DNA from: DASVDK01 sp036381125 [NCBI: Thermodesulfobacteriota bacterium]
Lineage (GTDB): Bacteria; DASVDK01
NCBI GenBank assembly: GCA_036381125.1
Contig: DASVDK010000067.1
Location: 1 to 6,496 of the forward strand
Length of the DNA: 6,496 nucleotides
Direction: 5' to 3'
Below are positions 6,112 through 6,496 of this stretch, piece after piece. A program made the position numbers and the translations under genes. How positions within the stretch are numbered: position 1 is the first letter of the stretch; the number at the start of each line of letters is the position of its first letter. Below the pieces are notes generated by a model. That model saw only the letters and a list, made by a program, of their open reading frames with translations. It searched no databases and had not been told where the DNA came from.

Positions 6112-6496
6112 CTACCCCTTCACCAGCTCGCGCACCCGGTCGAGGATCGCGTCGGCCACCTCGCTCTTCGGCGCGAGGGGATGCTCGTCGGCCGCGCCGT
6201 CGCCGCGCACGAGGACGACCGCGTTGGTCTCGCTCCCGAACCCGCAGCCGGGCGCCGACACGTCGTTGGCCACGATCAGGTCGACCCCCTTGGCCGCGAG
6301 CTTGGCGCGCGCGTGGTGGACCAGGTCGGCGGTCTCCGCCGCGAAGCCGACGAGCACCGGTCCGGGGCGGCCCGCCGCCCGCCCGTCGCGGCGCCGCCGC
6401 CCGAGCTCGGCCAGGATGTCGAGGTTGCGCACGAGGTCGAGCCGGATCCCGTCCTCGCCGTCCACCTTCTTGATCTTCTGGTCGGCCGCCTTGACG
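6112..6496 (-). CDS. coaBC: Phosphopantothenoylcysteine decarboxylase/phosphopantothenate-cysteine ligase CoaBC, C-terminal part only
   Basis: This is the C-terminal 127 residues of the CoaB (phosphopantothenate-cysteine ligase) half; the CoaC half and the start lie beyond the right edge. CoaB joins cysteine to 4'-phosphopantothenate with CTP in coenzyme A synthesis. Recognisable CoaB motifs are KIKK near the first residues (it contains the conserved active-site lysine, Lys289 in E. coli), LVRNLDILAELG, VLVGFAAET, AKLAAKGVDLIVANDVS, GFGSETNAVVLV and PLAPKSEVADAILDRV at the end. The frame continues open through the window edge, so a GTG at 6465 is internal and not a start. The stop TAG lies 31 bases from the phospholipase stop, with the two genes convergent. 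It is not possible to tell from here whether the whole gene is a CoaBC fusion or CoaB alone; the fusion is the common bacterial form. Confidence 0.94.
   Translation of the reverse strand, partial: VKAADQKIKKVDGEDGIRLDLVRNLDILAELGRRRRDGRAAGRPGPVLVGFAAETADLVHHARAKLAAKGVDLIVANDVSAPGCGFGSETNAVVLVRGDGAADEHPLAPKSEVADAILDRVRELVKG

Overview
The window is very GC-rich (by eye about 70% or more, with codon third positions nearly all G or C) and almost fully coding. The gene set points to an uncultured-type, high-GC bacterium with a Gram-negative-like envelope, plausibly in the deltaproteobacterial/Myxococcota/Binatota/Methylomirabilota range. That placement is an impression from composition and gene content, not a demonstrated phylogeny. 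There is no rRNA, tRNA, CRISPR array, transposase or phage gene, and no sign of recent transfer.

Layout. Positions 1-5044 hold five genes packed head to tail on the minus strand. In transcription order they are: a family 4 uracil-DNA glycosylase (udg, 4157-5044); an NfeD-type membrane serine protease (2832-4157); a slipin/stomatin-like SPFH protein (2034-2816); a SpoIID/LytB-domain lipoprotein (836-2029); and queA for tRNA queuosine synthesis (start at 773 or 839, C-terminus cut off by the left window edge). Gaps are between -4 and about +60 bases, so this looks like one operon with translational coupling. Positions 5045-5120 are a short divergent intergenic region with promoter-like sequences facing both ways. 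From 5121 to 6080 the plus strand encodes a secreted zinc-dependent phospholipase C family protein. After a 31-base convergent gap, the minus strand holds the 3' end of coaBC (6112-6496), whose N-terminal part lies beyond the right edge.

How the genes fit together. NfeD and slipin are a classic pair: the ClpP-like NfeD protease is known in archaea to cleave the C-terminal hydrophobic part of its partner stomatin, and both act at the membrane. SpoIID-domain proteins act on peptidoglycan, so the middle of the operon is envelope-related, while udg (DNA repair) and queA (tRNA modification) are housekeeping genes. The phospholipase is under separate, divergent control.

I did not find a convincing undescribed system. 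The most interesting points are the compact overlapping divergent promoters with an apparently near-leaderless phospholipase mRNA, the predicted mature N-terminal tryptophan of that enzyme, a SpoIID lipoprotein outside any visible sporulation context, and the conflict between two possible queA starts.
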